From Streptomyces vietnamensis (lineage in GTDB: Bacteria > Actinomycetota > Actinomycetes > Streptomycetales > Streptomycetaceae): a DNA stretch of 64,000 nt. Below, piece after piece: positions 1-9,687 of the stretch (positions within the stretch are counted from its first letter, which is position 1; the number at the start of each line of letters is the position of its first letter). The notes below the pieces were generated by a model. That model was not told the origin of the DNA and made no database searches. It saw only the letters and a program-made list of their open reading frames with translations. The position numbers were made by a program, and so were the translations under genes. The stretch lies in contig NZ_CP010407.1 in assembly GCF_000830005.1 (NCBI RefSeq), positions 2,275,001-2,339,000 of the forward strand, written 5' to 3'.

Positions 1-2
1 GG

Positions 3-1178
3 GGCACGGCCTGCCTGTTCTACTCCGACCTGGAGCGGGAGACCCACGGCGGCCCGTACCTGGACGAGCAGACCGGCCGGGTCTGGATCCACGGCGATCT
101 CCACGCCGAGAACTTCGGCACGTACATGGACGCCAACGGACGCCTCGTCTTCAACGTCAACGACTTCGACGAGGCCTACGTCGGCCCCTTCACCTGGGAC
201 CTGAAGCGGCTTTCCGCCTCCCTCGCCCTCATCGGCTACGCCAAGGCGCTCAGCGACGAGCAGATCACCGAGCTCGTCCGGATCTACGCGGGCGCGTACC
301 GGGAGCGGATACACGCCCTCGCGACCGGCGCCAAGGGCGACGACGTCCCCGCCTTCACCCTGGAGACCGCCGACGGGGCGCTGCTCGGCGCCCTGCGCGA
401 GGCCCGGGCACTGACCCGCTTCGGGCTGCTCGACTCCATGACCGAGATCCGCGAGTTCGAGCGCCGCTTCTCGGCGGGCGCGGGCACGATCGAGCTGGAC
501 GCGGCCACCCGGTACAAGGTCCTCGCGGCCTTCGACGGCTACCTGGAGACCCTGCCGGAGTCGAGCCTGGCCCGCCCCGACTCGTACCGGGTGAAGGACG
601 TCGTCGGGCGGCGCGGGATCGGCATCGGCTCGGCCGGCCTCCCCTCGTACAACATCCTCCTGGAGGGCAACAGCGACGCCCTGGAGAACGACGTCGTGAT
701 CTACCTCAAGCAGGCGCAGACCCCGGCGGTCTCCCGGCACGTCACGGACGCGGCGGTACGGGAGTACTTCCAGCACGAGGGCCACCGCACCGTGATCTCG
801 CAGCGGGCGCTGCAGGCGCACGCCGACCCGTGGCTCGGCTGGACGGAGCTGGACGGGGCGGGCCAGCTGGTCGCCGAGGTGTCGCCGTACGCGGTGGACC
901 TGGACTGGTCGGACATCGACGACCCGCGGGAGATCGCGGCCACCGTCGCCGACCTGGGCCGGGCGACGGCCACGATGCACGCGGCGGCGGACGACTCCAG
1001 CGGCCACTCCCTGGTCCCGTTCTCGACGGAGCGGGCCATCGACGCGGCGATCGCCGCCGACGAGGAGGGCTTCGCCCAGCTCCTGGTCGACTTCGCGCAC
1101 TCCTACGGGGCGCGGGCGCGGGCGGACCACCAGATCTTCGTGGACCTGTTCCGCAACGGCCGGATCCCGGGGCTCTAG
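3..1178 (+). CDS. DUF2252 family protein (5' end outside window)
   Basis: The reading frame is open from base 3, so the start codon lies upstream and the first internal ATG (126) is not the true start. The motif WIHGDLHAENFGTY lies just before that ATG, followed by NVNDFDEAYVGPFTWDLKRL. This Asp/His-rich signature is typical of DUF2252 proteins, which resemble kinase-fold phosphotransferases (HGDLHAENF is like the Brenner motif of aminoglycoside/choline kinases). The C-terminal half (HRTVISQRALQAHADPWLGW) also fits the family. The substrate is unknown. Family assignment is confident; function is not. Confidence 0.85.
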   Translation, partial: GTACLFYSDLERETHGGPYLDEQTGRVWIHGDLHAENFGTYMDANGRLVFNVNDFDEAYVGPFTWDLKRLSASLALIGYAKALSDEQITELVRIYAGAYRERIHALATGAKGDDVPAFTLETADGALLGALREARALTRFGLLDSMTEIREFERRFSAGAGTIELDAATRYKVLAAFDGYLETLPESSLARPDSYRVKDVVGRRGIGIGSAGLPSYNILLEGNSDALENDVVIYLKQAQTPAVSRHVTDAAVREYFQHEGHRTVISQRALQAHADPWLGWTELDGAGQLVAEVSPYAVDLDWSDIDDPREIAATVADLGRATATMHAAADDSSGHSLVPFSTERAIDAAIAADEEGFAQLLVDFAHSYGARARADHQIFVDLFRNGRIPGL

Positions 1179-1220
1179 CAGGACGCACAGCTTGTCCTTA
1201 GAGACCTCTTACGGGTCGGC

Positions 1221-1925
1221 ATGGGACACTCCACGACGATGGACATGGCAGGGACGCAGCTGAGGGCGCTGCGGGCGGCGTTCTTCACGGCACTGGTCGT
1301 GACGCTGTCCGTGGCGTCCCACGTGCTGCTCTCCCGCGTGTCGCTGCCGCTCGGGACGGTCGTCCCGGTCGCGGTCGGCGTCTTCGCCGTGGCGTACGCG
1401 CTGGCCGGCCGCGAGCGCGGCCTCGGCCCGATCGCCGGGCTCCTCGTCCCGCTGGAACTGGCCGCCGACACGCTCTTCACCAGCGGTCAGGCGGTCTGTT
1501 ACGGCCCCGCCGGCGGCCCGGTCGCCGGTTCGCTGCGCTCGGTGGGCGTGGACGTGTTCTGCGGCGGCGCCGTGGGCACGCCGCTGCCCGGCGTGGTGAC
1601 CCCGGAGAGCGGGAGCGCCGCCGCCCTGCTCGACTCCCCCGACCCGGCGCTGCCGTGGCTGCTGCTCCTGGCCCATGTGGGCGTGGGGCTCTCGGCGGCC
1701 TGCTGGCTGCGCGGCGGGGAGCGGGCGCTCGCCCGGCTGCTCCGCGCGGTGGAGTCCTTCGCGTTCCGGCCGCTGCTCCTGGTGGCGGCCTTCTTCCGGG
1801 CCGCGGGTCCGGCGCCGCGGCGGGCCGGCCGGCCCGCCGACCGGCCCCGCTCCTCCCGTGCCCGGCTCCTCGTGCACTCCGTCGGGCGGCGGGGGCCGCC
1901 GCGTCCGGTGCTCGCTCTCGTCTGA
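1221..1925 (+). CDS. hypothetical multi-pass membrane protein
   Basis: Protein of 234 residues that I cannot assign to a named family. Three or four hydrophobic stretches are visible (about residues 17-40, 45-62, 70-85 and 140-162), and the C-terminus is Arg/Pro-rich and probably cytoplasmic. Two isolated cysteines lie in a loop (VCYGP and VFCGG, about residues 92 and 113). Start choice is uncertain: ATGs also occur at 1239 and 1245. It sits 54 bp upstream of a thioredoxin-fold protein on the same strand, so the two may be co-transcribed. A role in envelope thiol chemistry is only a guess from position. Confidence 0.55.
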   Translation: MGHSTTMDMAGTQLRALRAAFFTALVVTLSVASHVLLSRVSLPLGTVVPVAVGVFAVAYALAGRERGLGPIAGLLVPLELAADTLFTSGQAVCYGPAGGPVAGSLRSVGVDVFCGGAVGTPLPGVVTPESGSAAALLDSPDPALPWLLLLAHVGVGLSAACWLRGGERALARLLRAVESFAFRPLLLVAAFFRAAGPAPRRAGRPADRPRSSRARLLVHSVGRRGPPRPVLALV

Positions 1926-1979
1926 GCGGGCCCCGACGCGTCCCCCTGCCCTTCCCCACCTTCCACGGAGAACACGATC

Positions 1980-2795
1980 ATGAGTGCACGCAACAGCCAC
2001 GCCAACAAGGCCGCCGCCCGCGAGCGACTGCGCGAGGAGCGCGAGCGCCAGGCGAAGAAGGACCGGGCGCGCCGGCAGCTGATCGTCGGCGTCTCGGCCG
2101 TGGCCGTCCTGGCCGCCGCCGGCGGCATCGGCTACGCGGTCGTCCAGTCGAACAAGCCCACCCAGTGGGAGGCGGCGGCCGACGCGAAGAACGTGACGGC
2201 CCCGAAGAACACCACGGGCACGGACGGCACGACCGTCGTCATCGGCAAGGACTCCGCGAAGAAGACCCTCGAGCTGTACGAGGACTCGCGCTGCCCGGTC
2301 TGCGCGACCTTCGAGCAGACCGTGGGCTCCACGGTCGAGAAGGACGTCGAGGCCGGCAAGTACAAGATCCGGTACGTCGGTGCCACCTTCATCGACAACG
2401 GCATCCCGGGCGAGGGCTCGAGGAACGCCCTGTCGGCGCTCGGCGCCGCGCTGAACGTGAGCCCGGAGGCCTTCCTCAAGTACAAGGCGGCGCTCTACTC
2501 CGCGAAGTTCCACCCGGAGGAGAAGGACGACAAGTTCGCCAAGGACTCCTACCTCCTGGAGGTGGCGGACTCCGTCCCGGCCCTCAAGGGCAACGCCGAG
2601 TTCAAGAAGGACGTCGAGGACGGCACCTTCGACGCATGGGCGATGAAGATGTCGAAGGCCTTCGACGCCAGCGGGGTGAAGGGCACCCCGACGCTGAAGA
2701 TGGACGGCAAGGCGGTCACGACGCCGGGCACGACCAACCCGCCGATGACGGTGGCCGAGTTCGACACGGCGATCGACGCGGCCCTCAAGGCCTGA
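1980..2795 (+). CDS. membrane-anchored DsbA-family thioredoxin-domain protein
   Basis: The 271-residue protein has a highly charged N-terminus (about 40 residues), then one hydrophobic anchor (QLIVGVSAVAVLAAAGGIGYAVV), then an extracytoplasmic thioredoxin-like domain. The redox motif CPVC occurs in YEDSRCPVCATFEQ, and a cis-Pro region is visible in KGTPTLKMDGK. This matches the actinobacterial DsbA/DSBA-like group of membrane-bound thiol-disulfide oxidoreductases, which act outside the membrane on exported proteins. It follows a small membrane protein. A hairpin terminator lies directly downstream (2814-2842), so transcription probably ends here. Confidence 0.85.
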   Translation: MSARNSHANKAAARERLREERERQAKKDRARRQLIVGVSAVAVLAAAGGIGYAVVQSNKPTQWEAAADAKNVTAPKNTTGTDGTTVVIGKDSAKKTLELYEDSRCPVCATFEQTVGSTVEKDVEAGKYKIRYVGATFIDNGIPGEGSRNALSALGAALNVSPEAFLKYKAALYSAKFHPEEKDDKFAKDSYLLEVADSVPALKGNAEFKKDVEDGTFDAWAMKMSKAFDASGVKGTPTLKMDGKAVTTPGTTNPPMTVAEFDTAIDAALKA

Positions 2796-2813
2796 CGCCC
2801 CATCGCTCCGCGA

Positions 2814-2842
2814 CGGCCCCGGACCGCTTCGGTCCGGGGCCG
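2814..2842 (+). terminator. intrinsic terminator after the DsbA-like gene
   Basis: A 12-bp perfect inverted repeat (cggccccggacc at 2814-2825, ggtccggggccg at 2831-2842) with a 5-nt loop starts 19 bases after the stop codon at 2795. There is no T tract, as is common in streptomycetes. Confidence 0.7.
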
Positions 2843-2938
2843 AGGCGTACCCGGCGCAGGCGTCCGGGGGGCGACGAGTGGGCGAACTTCCGGCTGGGGG
2901 CTGCCCCTCGGGCATACTCGTCAGTAATCTGACTGCCC

Positions 2939-4588
2939 GTGACCAGTCGCTTCATATCCGCCGCCCCCACGCGGCGCGCCGTCGTCAAGGCCGCCGCAGT
3001 CACCGCCGTCGCCACGCCCGCCCTGCTGGGCGCGGCCTCCCCGGCGCTCGCGGACTCCGGGGCACCCGCCTTCCTCCACGGCGTCGCCTCCGGCGACCCG
3101 CTGCCCGACGGCGTCCTGCTCTGGACGCGCGTCACCCCCACCCCCGAGGCCGTGCCCGGATCCGGTCTCGGTCCCGACGTCCAGGTCGGCTGGGAGCTCG
3201 CCGAGGACCGCGCCTTCGCCAGGGTCGTCGCCTCCGGCACCACCACGGCGAGCGCCGCCTCCGACCACACGGTGAAGGCCGACGTCCGGGGCCTGCGCCC
3301 GGCCACCGCCTACTGGTTCCGCTTCACCGCGGGCGACGCCGTCTCCCCGAGCGCCCGCACCCGCACCGCGCCGGCCGCCGACTCCGCCGCGCCCGGTGTC
3401 CGCTTCGGCGTGGTCTCCTGCTCGAACTGGGAGTCCGGCCACTTCTCCGCGTACCGCCATCTCGCGGCCCGCTCCGACCTGGACGCGGTCCTCCACCTCG
3501 GCGACTACATCTACGAGTACGCCAGTGGCGCCTACCCCGAGGCGAAGTACGTCGTCCGGCAGCACGAGCCGCGCCACGAGATCGTGTCCCTCGCCGACTA
3601 CCGGACCCGGCACGGGAAGTACAAGACGGACCCCGACCTCCAGGCGATGCACGCGGCGCACCCGATCGTCGCCATCTGGGACGACCACGAGTTCGCCAAC
3701 GACGCCTGGTCGGGCGGGGCCGAGAACCACACCCCCGGCACCGAGGGCGACTGGGCGGCCCGGGTGGCCGCCGCGAAGCAGGCGTACTTCGAGTGGATGC
3801 CGGTCCGCACCTCCACCGAGGGCACGGTCTTCCGACGTCTGCGCTTCGGCAAGCTGGCCGATCTGCATCTGCTCGACCTGCGGTCCTTCCGGTCCGCGCA
3901 GGCGAAGGCGGGCAGCGGCACGGTCGACGACCCGGAGCGGTCCATCACCGGTCGCGCGCAGCTGGACTGGCTGAAGGCGGGTCTGGCCGGTTCGGACGCG
4001 ACCTGGCAGCTGGTCGGCACCTCGGTGATGATCTCGCCGGTCGCCTTCGGCTCCCTGCCGGCGTATCTCCTGGAGCCGCTGGCCGAGTTGCTCGGCCTGC
4101 CGAAGGAGGGGATCGCGGTCAACGTCGACCAGTGGGACGGCTACACGGACGACCGCAAGGAGCTGCTCGCGCACCTGACCGAGCGGGCGATCCGCAACAC
4201 CGTCTTCCTGACCGGTGACATCCACATGGCCTGGGCCAACGACGTGCCGGTGAAGGCCGCGACGTATCCGCTCTCGGCCTCGGCGGCGACCGAGTTCGTC
4301 GTCACCTCGGTGACCTCGGACAACCTGGACGACCTGCTGCACGTGGCCCCGGGCACGCTCTCGGTGGTGGCCGCGGGCGCCGTGAAGGCCGCCAACCGCC
4401 ATGTGAAGTGGGTGGACATGGACCACCACGGGTACGGAGTGCTCGACGTGACGGCCGCGCGTTCGCAGATGGACTACTACACGGTCTCCGACAAGCGGGA
4501 TCCGGCCGCGACGACGGCCTGGGCGCGCTCGTACCGGACGCTGAGCGGAACGCAGCGCGTCGAGCGGGTGTACCAGCCGGTTCTCTGA
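2939..4588 (+). CDS. phoD: Tat-exported PhoD-type alkaline phosphatase
   Basis: Protein of 549 residues starting at GTG. The N-terminus carries a twin-arginine signal ([13 protein letters not shown], then a hydrophobic run ending SPALA before D). The mature part shows a fibronectin-like PhoD N-domain ([21 protein letters not shown]) and the metallophosphatase core with [35 protein letters not shown] and [13 protein letters not shown], which supply Asp/His ligands for the Ca/Fe centre known in PhoD. It hydrolyses phosphomono- and diesters outside the cell and is normally phosphate-regulated. I did not identify a PHO box in the 100 bp upstream. Gene symbol by family. Confidence 0.9.
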   Translation: MTSRFISAAPTRRAVVKAAAVTAVATPALLGAASPALADSGAPAFLHGVASGDPLPDGVLLWTRVTPTPEAVPGSGLGPDVQVGWELAEDRAFARVVASGTTTASAASDHTVKADVRGLRPATAYWFRFTAGDAVSPSARTRTAPAADSAAPGVRFGVVSCSNWESGHFSAYRHLAARSDLDAVLHLGDYIYEYASGAYPEAKYVVRQHEPRHEIVSLADYRTRHGKYKTDPDLQAMHAAHPIVAIWDDHEFANDAWSGGAENHTPGTEGDWAARVAAAKQAYFEWMPVRTSTEGTVFRRLRFGKLADLHLLDLRSFRSAQAKAGSGTVDDPERSITGRAQLDWLKAGLAGSDATWQLVGTSVMISPVAFGSLPAYLLEPLAELLGLPKEGIAVNVDQWDGYTDDRKELLAHLTERAIRNTVFLTGDIHMAWANDVPVKAATYPLSASAATEFVVTSVTSDNLDDLLHVAPGTLSVVAAGAVKAANRHVKWVDMDHHGYGVLDVTAARSQMDYYTVSDKRDPAATTAWARSYRTLSGTQRVERVYQPVL

Positions 4589-4886
4589 TCGACATCTCAA
4601 CGGCGATTTTCAGCCATGATCCCCTTTGTTAACAGGGGATCACATCGCTACGGCGGGTGGCGGGTTCCGGAGATCGAATCCGGACACACCACCCGCCTCT
4701 GCCACCTCCTTCGTTACCTCCACGTCTCAAACCCTGGAAGTGGCAGAAGTTTTTCTTCCCGATGACCCGAATTGCCCCATGAATGATTTGGCTTGATCGC
4801 TTCTCGGCGACCTCTGACATGGACGCGTAATCTCCCCGGCGTGGCGAGGAAGTTCCTCCCCCACCACCCCCCGCGAGGAGTCACCC
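4589..4886. other. intergenic region between phoD and M43 protease
   Basis: This stretch is less GC-rich than its surroundings. It holds a hairpin with 8-bp arms (gatcccct at 4618-4625, aggggatc at 4634-4641) around the palindrome gttaac, which may be the phoD terminator. The rest should contain the promoter of the downstream protease; a good SD (gaggag, 4874-4879) precedes its GTG. No gene is evident. Confidence 0.5.
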
Positions 4887-5876
4887 GTGCGTGCTCTTGT
4901 CCGTATATCGCCGCGCATGTCCCGTCGTATGCTCGGCACCGCCGTGATGGCCGGAACCCTGGCCCTGGCCCCGCTGTCCGCCCCGGCGGCCACCCCGTCG
5001 ACCACCACGCTGGCCTCGGCCGAGAAGTGCGCGGACGGCGCCACCGCCCTGTCCGGCGCCCGCAAGGCGAAGGGGAACTCCACCAAGGCCGAGCCCAACG
5101 CCCTCACCGCCGCCCAGGCCAAGGCCATGGACGACGACCTGAAGAAGAAGGTCGCCGCCGCCCGGAACTCCGGCCGCATCGGCTCCTCCTCCCTCACCGC
5201 CGGCGCCACCATCCCCGTCTACTTCCACGTGATCCACAGCGGCACGACGGGCAAGCTCAGCGCCACGGCCATCAACAACCAGCTGGCCGTCCTGAACGCC
5301 GCCTACGCGGGCCAGGGCACCGGCAACGTGAACACGGGCTTCCAGTTCTCGCTGGCCGGCACGGACTACACGGACAACGCGACCTGGTACAACCTCTCCG
5401 ACGGCACCCAGGCCGAGAAGGACATGAAGACCGCCCTGCGCAAGGGCGGCGCCAACGCGCTGAACATCTACACCGCCAACCTCGGCGGCGGCCTGCTCGG
5501 CTGGGCGACCTTCCCGTCCTCGTACAAGTCCGCCCCGAACATGGACGGCGTCGTCATCCTCGACGCCTCGCTCCCGGGCGGCTCCGCGGCCAACTACAAC
5601 GAGGGCGACACCGCCACCCACGAGGTCGGCCACTGGATGGGCCTCTACCACACCTTCCAGGGCGGCTGCACGGGCAACGGCGACTACGTCTCCGACACCC
5701 CGGCCGAGAAGAGCGCCGCCTTCGAGTGCCCGACCGGCCGTGACTCCTGCACCTCCAAGCCCGGTGTGGACCCGATCCACAACTTCATGGACTACACGTA
5801 CGACTCCTGCATGTACCAGTTCACCGCGGGCCAGGTGACCCGCATGAACGACGCCTGGACCGCGTACCGCGCCTGA
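4887..5876 (+). CDS. secreted M43-type zinc metalloprotease
   Basis: The 329-residue protein starts at GTG with SD gaggag 7 nt upstream. A Sec-type signal peptide spans about the first 33 residues (basic [15 protein letters not shown], hydrophobic core, APAA). The extended zinc motif [11 protein letters not shown] (HExxHxxGxxH) begins near residue 245, followed by a Met-turn-like HNFMDYTYD. Four cysteines around and after the active site (GGCTGNG, FECPTG, DSCTSK, SCMYQ) fit the disulfides of the cytophagalysin/pappalysin (M43) group. The region before the catalytic domain resembles a propeptide. It is an extracellular endopeptidase of unknown substrate. A strong terminator follows. Confidence 0.88.
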   Translation: MRALVRISPRMSRRMLGTAVMAGTLALAPLSAPAATPSTTTLASAEKCADGATALSGARKAKGNSTKAEPNALTAAQAKAMDDDLKKKVAAARNSGRIGSSSLTAGATIPVYFHVIHSGTTGKLSATAINNQLAVLNAAYAGQGTGNVNTGFQFSLAGTDYTDNATWYNLSDGTQAEKDMKTALRKGGANALNIYTANLGGGLLGWATFPSSYKSAPNMDGVVILDASLPGGSAANYNEGDTATHEVGHWMGLYHTFQGGCTGNGDYVSDTPAEKSAAFECPTGRDSCTSKPGVDPIHNFMDYTYDSCMYQFTAGQVTRMNDAWTAYRA

Positions 5877-5891
5877 CGGCCCGTCCGCGCG

Positions 5892-5937
5892 AAAAGGGGT
5901 GTGGCCCCGGGGAGTTCCCCGGGGCCACACCCCTTTT
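5892..5937. terminator. bidirectional intrinsic terminator
   Basis: A perfect 21-bp stem (5892-5912 with 5917-5937) closed by the tetraloop agtt. The stem begins with AAAA and ends with TTTT, so it gives a U tract on either strand. It lies between the convergent M43 protease and dienelactone-hydrolase-like genes and should end both transcripts. Confidence 0.9.
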
Positions 5938-5962
5938 CCGTACGCCCGTACGCCCGTGCGCC

Positions 5963-6532
5963 CTACAGGCTGTCGATGAAGGACAGCGCGACCGACCAGG
6001 TCCGCTCCGCCGCCTCCGCGTCGTAGTCCGGCAGCTCCGGGTCCGTGTAGATGTGCCCCGCGCCCCGGTAGCGGTAGATCTCCACGTCCGCCCCGGCCTT
6101 GCGCATCTGCAGGTACCAGGAGGACAGCCAGTCGTCCGTCTCGAAGGGGTCCGGCTCGGCCACGTGCAGCTGCACCGGCAGCTCGTCCACCGAGGCGGAC
6201 TCCGCGATGTCCGAGGTGCCGTGGAGCAGCAGCAGCCCGCGCGCCTTCTCGTCGCCGAGCGCCAGGGTCTGCGCGATCGAGGCCCCGAGGGAGAGGCCCA
6301 TGTAGACCAGGCCCCGCTCGGAGTACGGCGCGGCGGCCAGGACCGCCCGCTTCAGCAGTTCGTCCTTGCCGATCTCGTCCCGGAGCGCCACGCCCTCCTC
6401 CACGGTCTTGACCGTCCGGCCGTCGTAGAGGTCCGGCGTCCAGACCTGGTGCCCGGCCTCACGGAGCCGCTCGGCGGCCGCCTCGACGGAAGGGGTCAGC
6501 CCGTAGGCCGAGTGGAAGAGCATGATGTCCAT
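5963..6532 (-). CDS. dienelactone hydrolase family protein
   Basis: An alpha/beta hydrolase-like protein of about 189 residues (MDIMLFHSAYGLTPSVEAAAERL start; ATGs at 6541 and 6556 are alternatives). ATG 6532 is preferred because aggatggg precedes it at SD distance. Recognisable DLH features are W(T)PDLYDGRT early, the nucleophile-elbow region YMGLSLGASIAQ and a C-terminal GAGHIYTDPELPDYD with the likely catalytic His. The elbow reads G-L-S-L-G with Ser where classical DLH has Cys, so it is an esterase-like member of unknown substrate. It is 52 bp downstream of the antiporter gene on the same strand. Confidence 0.8.
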   Translation of the reverse strand: MDIMLFHSAYGLTPSVEAAAERLREAGHQVWTPDLYDGRTVKTVEEGVALRDEIGKDELLKRAVLAAAPYSERGLVYMGLSLGASIAQTLALGDEKARGLLLLHGTSDIAESASVDELPVQLHVAEPDPFETDDWLSSWYLQMRKAGADVEIYRYRGAGHIYTDPELPDYDAEAAERTWSVALSFIDSL

Positions 6533-6584
6533 GCGTCCCATCCTGCCACCCGGCACCGACGGGACCGGGCAGGCCCCGGAGGCG

Positions 6585-8171
6585 TCAGCGCATGCTGCGC
6601 ACGTCCAGGTGGCGCAGCACCCGGTCCACCACCTCGGGGTCGGCGCCGGGTTCGCTGCGGGCCGCGAGGACCTCGTGGCGGGCGGCCGACATCAGCTCCC
6701 GCTGGATCCGCTGCACCGCCTTGAACCGCTTCGTCCGCTCCACGAAGGCGGCCCGCCGCTCGTCGTCCACCATGTCGGGGCTGATCCGCGCCCCGATGTC
6801 GTACGCCCCGCGCAGCAGCCGCTCCTGGACCTCCTCGGGCAGCTCCTCGAACTCCTCGATCTCCTTGAGCCGGCGCTTGGCCGCCTTCGCGGCCCGGATC
6901 GCGAGCTCCCGCTCCAGGGCGCGCTCGGTCTCCGTGTCGGCCCGCACCCCGAGCCGCCTGACCAGCCAGGGCAGGGTGAGGCCCTGGACGACGAGAGTGG
7001 CGATGATCACACAGAAGGCGATGAAGACGATCTCGTCGCGGCCGGGGAAGGGCGCGCCGTCGTCGGTGGTGAACGGGATGGCGAGGGCCAGCGCGACGGA
7101 GGCCACCCCGCGCATCCCCGCCCACCACATGACGACGGTCTCCCGCCAGCTCATCGGGATCTCCTCGTCGACGTCCCGGAGCGTGTGCAGCTTCTTCGCC
7201 AGCCAGGTGGCGGGGAGCAGCCAGAGCAGCCGGACGCCGACGACCACGCCGACCACGGCGGCGCCCCAGCCGAGCATCTCCCAGCCGCGCCCCTCGGCCA
7301 CCCCGAAGACGTGAATGAGCTCCAGGCCGATGAGGCCGAAGGCGATGCCGGTGACGAGGGTGTCGACGATCTGCCAGAAGGTCTGCCCGGCGAGCCGGCC
7401 CATGACGTCGTCGGCGTCGGCCGCGTGCTCGGCCAGGAAGAGCGCGGTGACCAGGACGGCGAGGACGCCGGAGCCGTGCAGTTCCTCGGCGAGGACGTAG
7501 CTCACGAAGGGGACGAGGAGGGTGAGGCCGGTCTGCAGGGTGGCGTCGCCGAGGAGTCCGATGAGCTTGTTGGAGAGCCAGCCGAGGGCCAGGCCGACGA
7601 GCACGGCGACCACGGCGGACAGCACGAACTCGCCGAGCGCCTCGGGCCAGGAGAAGGAGCCGCTGACGACGGCGGCGATCGCCACGTGGTAGAGCACGAT
7701 CGCGGTGACGTCGTTGAAGAGCCCCTCGCCCTCCAGGATCGACACGAGCCGGCGGGGCAGCCCGAGCGAGCCGGCCACGGCGGTCGCGGCGACCGGGTCC
7801 GGCGGCGCGACGAGGGCACCGAGCGCCAGCGCCGCGGCCAGCGGAAGGCCGGGCACCAGCGAGTGGGCGACCGCGCCGACGGCGGCCGTGGTGACGAAGA
7901 CCAGGGCGACCGCGAGCAGGAAGATGGGCCGCCTGTTGGCCGCGAACTGCCGCCAGGAGGTCCGCTGCACGGAGGCGTACAGGAGCGGCGGCAGCACCAG
8001 CGGGAGGATGAACTCCGGCGGGACCTCGACGTTCGGTACGAAGGGCAGGAAGGCCAGCACGATCCCGACGAGGGTCATCAGGACGGGCGCGGGCAGTCCG
8101 AGCCGTTCGCCGAGGGGCACGGTGAGCAGGGCGCCGAGGAGCAGCAGGAAGAGCAGGGCCAATTGATCCAC
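6585..8171 (-). CDS. CPA1-family Na+/H+ antiporter
   Basis: A 528-residue membrane protein with about 12 hydrophobic segments over residues 1-400 and a charged cytoplasmic tail of about 120 residues. CPA1 hallmarks are LGALVAPPDPVAAT in the discontinuous helix and EGLFNDVTAIVLYH with the Asn-Asp pair of electroneutral exchangers. The tail (KRRLKEIEEFEELPEEVQERLLRGAYD) is likely helical and regulatory. The protein exchanges Na+ or K+ for H+ across the membrane for pH and salt homeostasis. The start MDQLALLF fits the family length; no strong SD was checked further upstream. It is followed on the same strand by the DLH-like gene. Confidence 0.88.
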   Translation of the reverse strand: MDQLALLFLLLLGALLTVPLGERLGLPAPVLMTLVGIVLAFLPFVPNVEVPPEFILPLVLPPLLYASVQRTSWRQFAANRRPIFLLAVALVFVTTAAVGAVAHSLVPGLPLAAALALGALVAPPDPVAATAVAGSLGLPRRLVSILEGEGLFNDVTAIVLYHVAIAAVVSGSFSWPEALGEFVLSAVVAVLVGLALGWLSNKLIGLLGDATLQTGLTLLVPFVSYVLAEELHGSGVLAVLVTALFLAEHAADADDVMGRLAGQTFWQIVDTLVTGIAFGLIGLELIHVFGVAEGRGWEMLGWGAAVVGVVVGVRLLWLLPATWLAKKLHTLRDVDEEIPMSWRETVVMWWAGMRGVASVALALAIPFTTDDGAPFPGRDEIVFIAFCVIIATLVVQGLTLPWLVRRLGVRADTETERALERELAIRAAKAAKRRLKEIEEFEELPEEVQERLLRGAYDIGARISPDMVDDERRAAFVERTKRFKAVQRIQRELMSAARHEVLAARSEPGADPEVVDRVLRHLDVRSMR

Positions 8172-8208
8172 GGCCCCACCCTGTCACGTACGCCCGTTTT
8201 GGAGGCAA

Positions 8209-8266
8209 TCGCCCCCGGTGTCTGAGGGCCTCGCCCCCGGTGTCCGAGGGCATCGCCCCCGGGGCC
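8209..8266. repeat. 22-bp tandem repeat, 2.6 copies
   Basis: Units at 8209-8230 and 8231-8252, with a partial third at 8253-8266, share tcgcccccggtgt-ygaggg. The array lies between the antiporter start and the 3' end of the acetyltransferase gene; its last base is the final base of that gene's stop codon. No function is evident. Confidence 0.7.
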
Positions 8267-8733
8267 TACAGGACCCTTCGCATCGCCCGGTGCGGCATCC
8301 CCGCGTCCGGGAACTCGGGGCCGTACGCCACGTACCCGAGCCGCTCGTAGAAGCCCAGCGCGTGGGTCTGCGCGTGCAGGTCGACCGCGGCGAGCCCGCG
8401 CTCGCGGGCCGCGTCCTCGATGGCCCGCACGAGCGCCGCGCCGACCCCGAGGCCGCGGGCGGCCTTGGTCACCGCGAGCCGCCCGAGGGAGCCCACCGAG
8501 GCGTCGGCGCCGGTCTTGCCGGTCGCGTCCGCCCCGTGCAGCAGGCGCCCGGTGCCCAGCGGGACGCCGTCCGCGCGGATCGCGAGCACGTGCACGGCGG
8601 TCTCGTCGTACGTGTCGTACTCCAGCTCACGCGGCACGCCCTGCTCGTGGACGAACACGTCGCGGCGCACTTCGAAGCAGGCGTCGCGGTCCTCGTGACC
8701 CACCGCCTCACGGACGGTGTACGCGGCGGTCAC
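8266..8733 (-). CDS. GNAT family N-acetyltransferase
   Basis: A protein of 155 residues beginning GTG at 8733 ([15 protein letters not shown]). The GNAT acetyl-CoA signature is [29 protein letters not shown] (R/Q-x-x-G-x-G/A motif A), followed by motif [23 protein letters not shown]. The N-terminal VFVHEQGVP and C-terminal GMPHRAM are characteristic of the ElaA-like group. The substrate is unknown. Its GTG overlaps the rluD stop codon (GTGA, 8730-8733), so translation is probably coupled to rluD. The longer open frame upstream is the out-of-frame shadow of rluD and is not part of this gene. Confidence 0.87.
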   Translation of the reverse strand: MTAAYTVREAVGHEDRDACFEVRRDVFVHEQGVPRELEYDTYDETAVHVLAIRADGVPLGTGRLLHGADATGKTGADASVGSLGRLAVTKAARGLGVGAALVRAIEDAARERGLAAVDLHAQTHALGFYERLGYVAYGPEFPDAGMPHRAMRRVL

Positions 8734-9671
8734 TGGCTCTCCGAGGCGATCCGGTCGAGGGCCTTCTGCAGGTCCTCGGGGTAGGTGCTGGAGAACTCGA
8801 CCCAGGACCCGTCGCCCGGGTGCTCGAAGCCGAGGCGGACGGCGTGCAGCCACTGCCGGGTCAGGCCGAGGCGCTTGGCGAGCGTCGGGTCGGCGCCGTA
8901 GGTGAGGTCGCCGACGCAGGGGTGGCGGTGGGCGGACATGTGCACCCGGATCTGGTGGGTGCGGCCCGTCTCCAGCTTGATGTCGAGCAGCGAGGCCGAC
9001 CGGTACGCCTCGATGAGGTCGTAGTGCGTGACGGAGGGCTTGCCGTCGGCGGTGACCGCCCACTTGTAGTCGTGGTTCGGATGCCGGCCGATCGGCGCGT
9101 CGATGGTGCCGCTCATCGGGTCCGGGTGGCCCTGGACGAGCGCGTTGTAGCGCTTGTCGACCACGCGCTCCTTGAACTGGCGCTTGAGCGAGGTGTACGC
9201 GTACTCCGACTTGGCGACCACCATCAGACCGGAGGTGCCGACGTCGAGGCGGTGCACGATGCCCTGGCGCTCGGCGGCGCCGGAGGTGGAGATGCGGTAG
9301 CCGGCGGCGGCGAGGCCGCCGATGACCGTGGTGCCGGTCCAGCCGGGGCTGGGGTGCGCGGCGACGCCGACCGGCTTCATGATCACGACGATGTCGTCGT
9401 CGTCGTGGATGATCTCCATGCCCTCGACGGGCTCGGCGACGATCTGCACGGGCGCGGCCGCGCCCGGCATCTCGACCTCGAGCCACGCGCCGCCGCTGAC
9501 CCGCTCGGACTTGCCGACGACGGAGCCGTCGACCTGGACCTTCCCTGCGGCGGCCAGCTCGGCCGCCTTCGTACGGGAGAACCCGAACATACGGGCGATG
9601 GCGGCGTCGACGCGCTCGCCCTCCAGGCCATCGGGAACGGGCAGCGTGCGGATCTCGGGACTCGTGCTCAC
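8730..9671 (-). CDS. rluD: 23S rRNA pseudouridine synthase, RluD type
   Basis: The 313-residue protein has an N-terminal S4 RNA-binding domain ([30 protein letters not shown]) and a RluA-family catalytic domain with the motif [15 protein letters not shown], whose Asp is the catalytic nucleophile, and [12 protein letters not shown] further on. The family isomerises uridines in the helix 69 region of 23S rRNA. The start is GTG 9671. It follows lspA, with a 12-bp perfect hairpin between them, and overlaps the GNAT gene by 4 bp. Assignment to RluD rather than another RluA-family member rests on the S4 domain and the lspA-rluD order seen in actinobacteria. Confidence 0.92.
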   Translation of the reverse strand: MSTSPEIRTLPVPDGLEGERVDAAIARMFGFSRTKAAELAAAGKVQVDGSVVGKSERVSGGAWLEVEMPGAAAPVQIVAEPVEGMEIIHDDDDIVVIMKPVGVAAHPSPGWTGTTVIGGLAAAGYRISTSGAAERQGIVHRLDVGTSGLMVVAKSEYAYTSLKRQFKERVVDKRYNALVQGHPDPMSGTIDAPIGRHPNHDYKWAVTADGKPSVTHYDLIEAYRSASLLDIKLETGRTHQIRVHMSAHRHPCVGDLTYGADPTLAKRLGLTRQWLHAVRLGFEHPGDGSWVEFSSTYPEDLQKALDRIASESQ

Positions 9672-9687
9672 CCGTCGAGTATGCCTT

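Noticed and set aside
1209..2915. 568-residue open frame on the minus strand
   Set aside because: It is the complement of the membrane protein and DsbA-like genes; the translation is Arg/Gly/Ala-biased with no motif, as expected for antisense frames in high-GC DNA.
4618..4641. Operator or attachment site at the gttaac-centred palindrome
   Set aside because: It is placed where the phoD terminator would be expected and nothing else supports an att site or operator.
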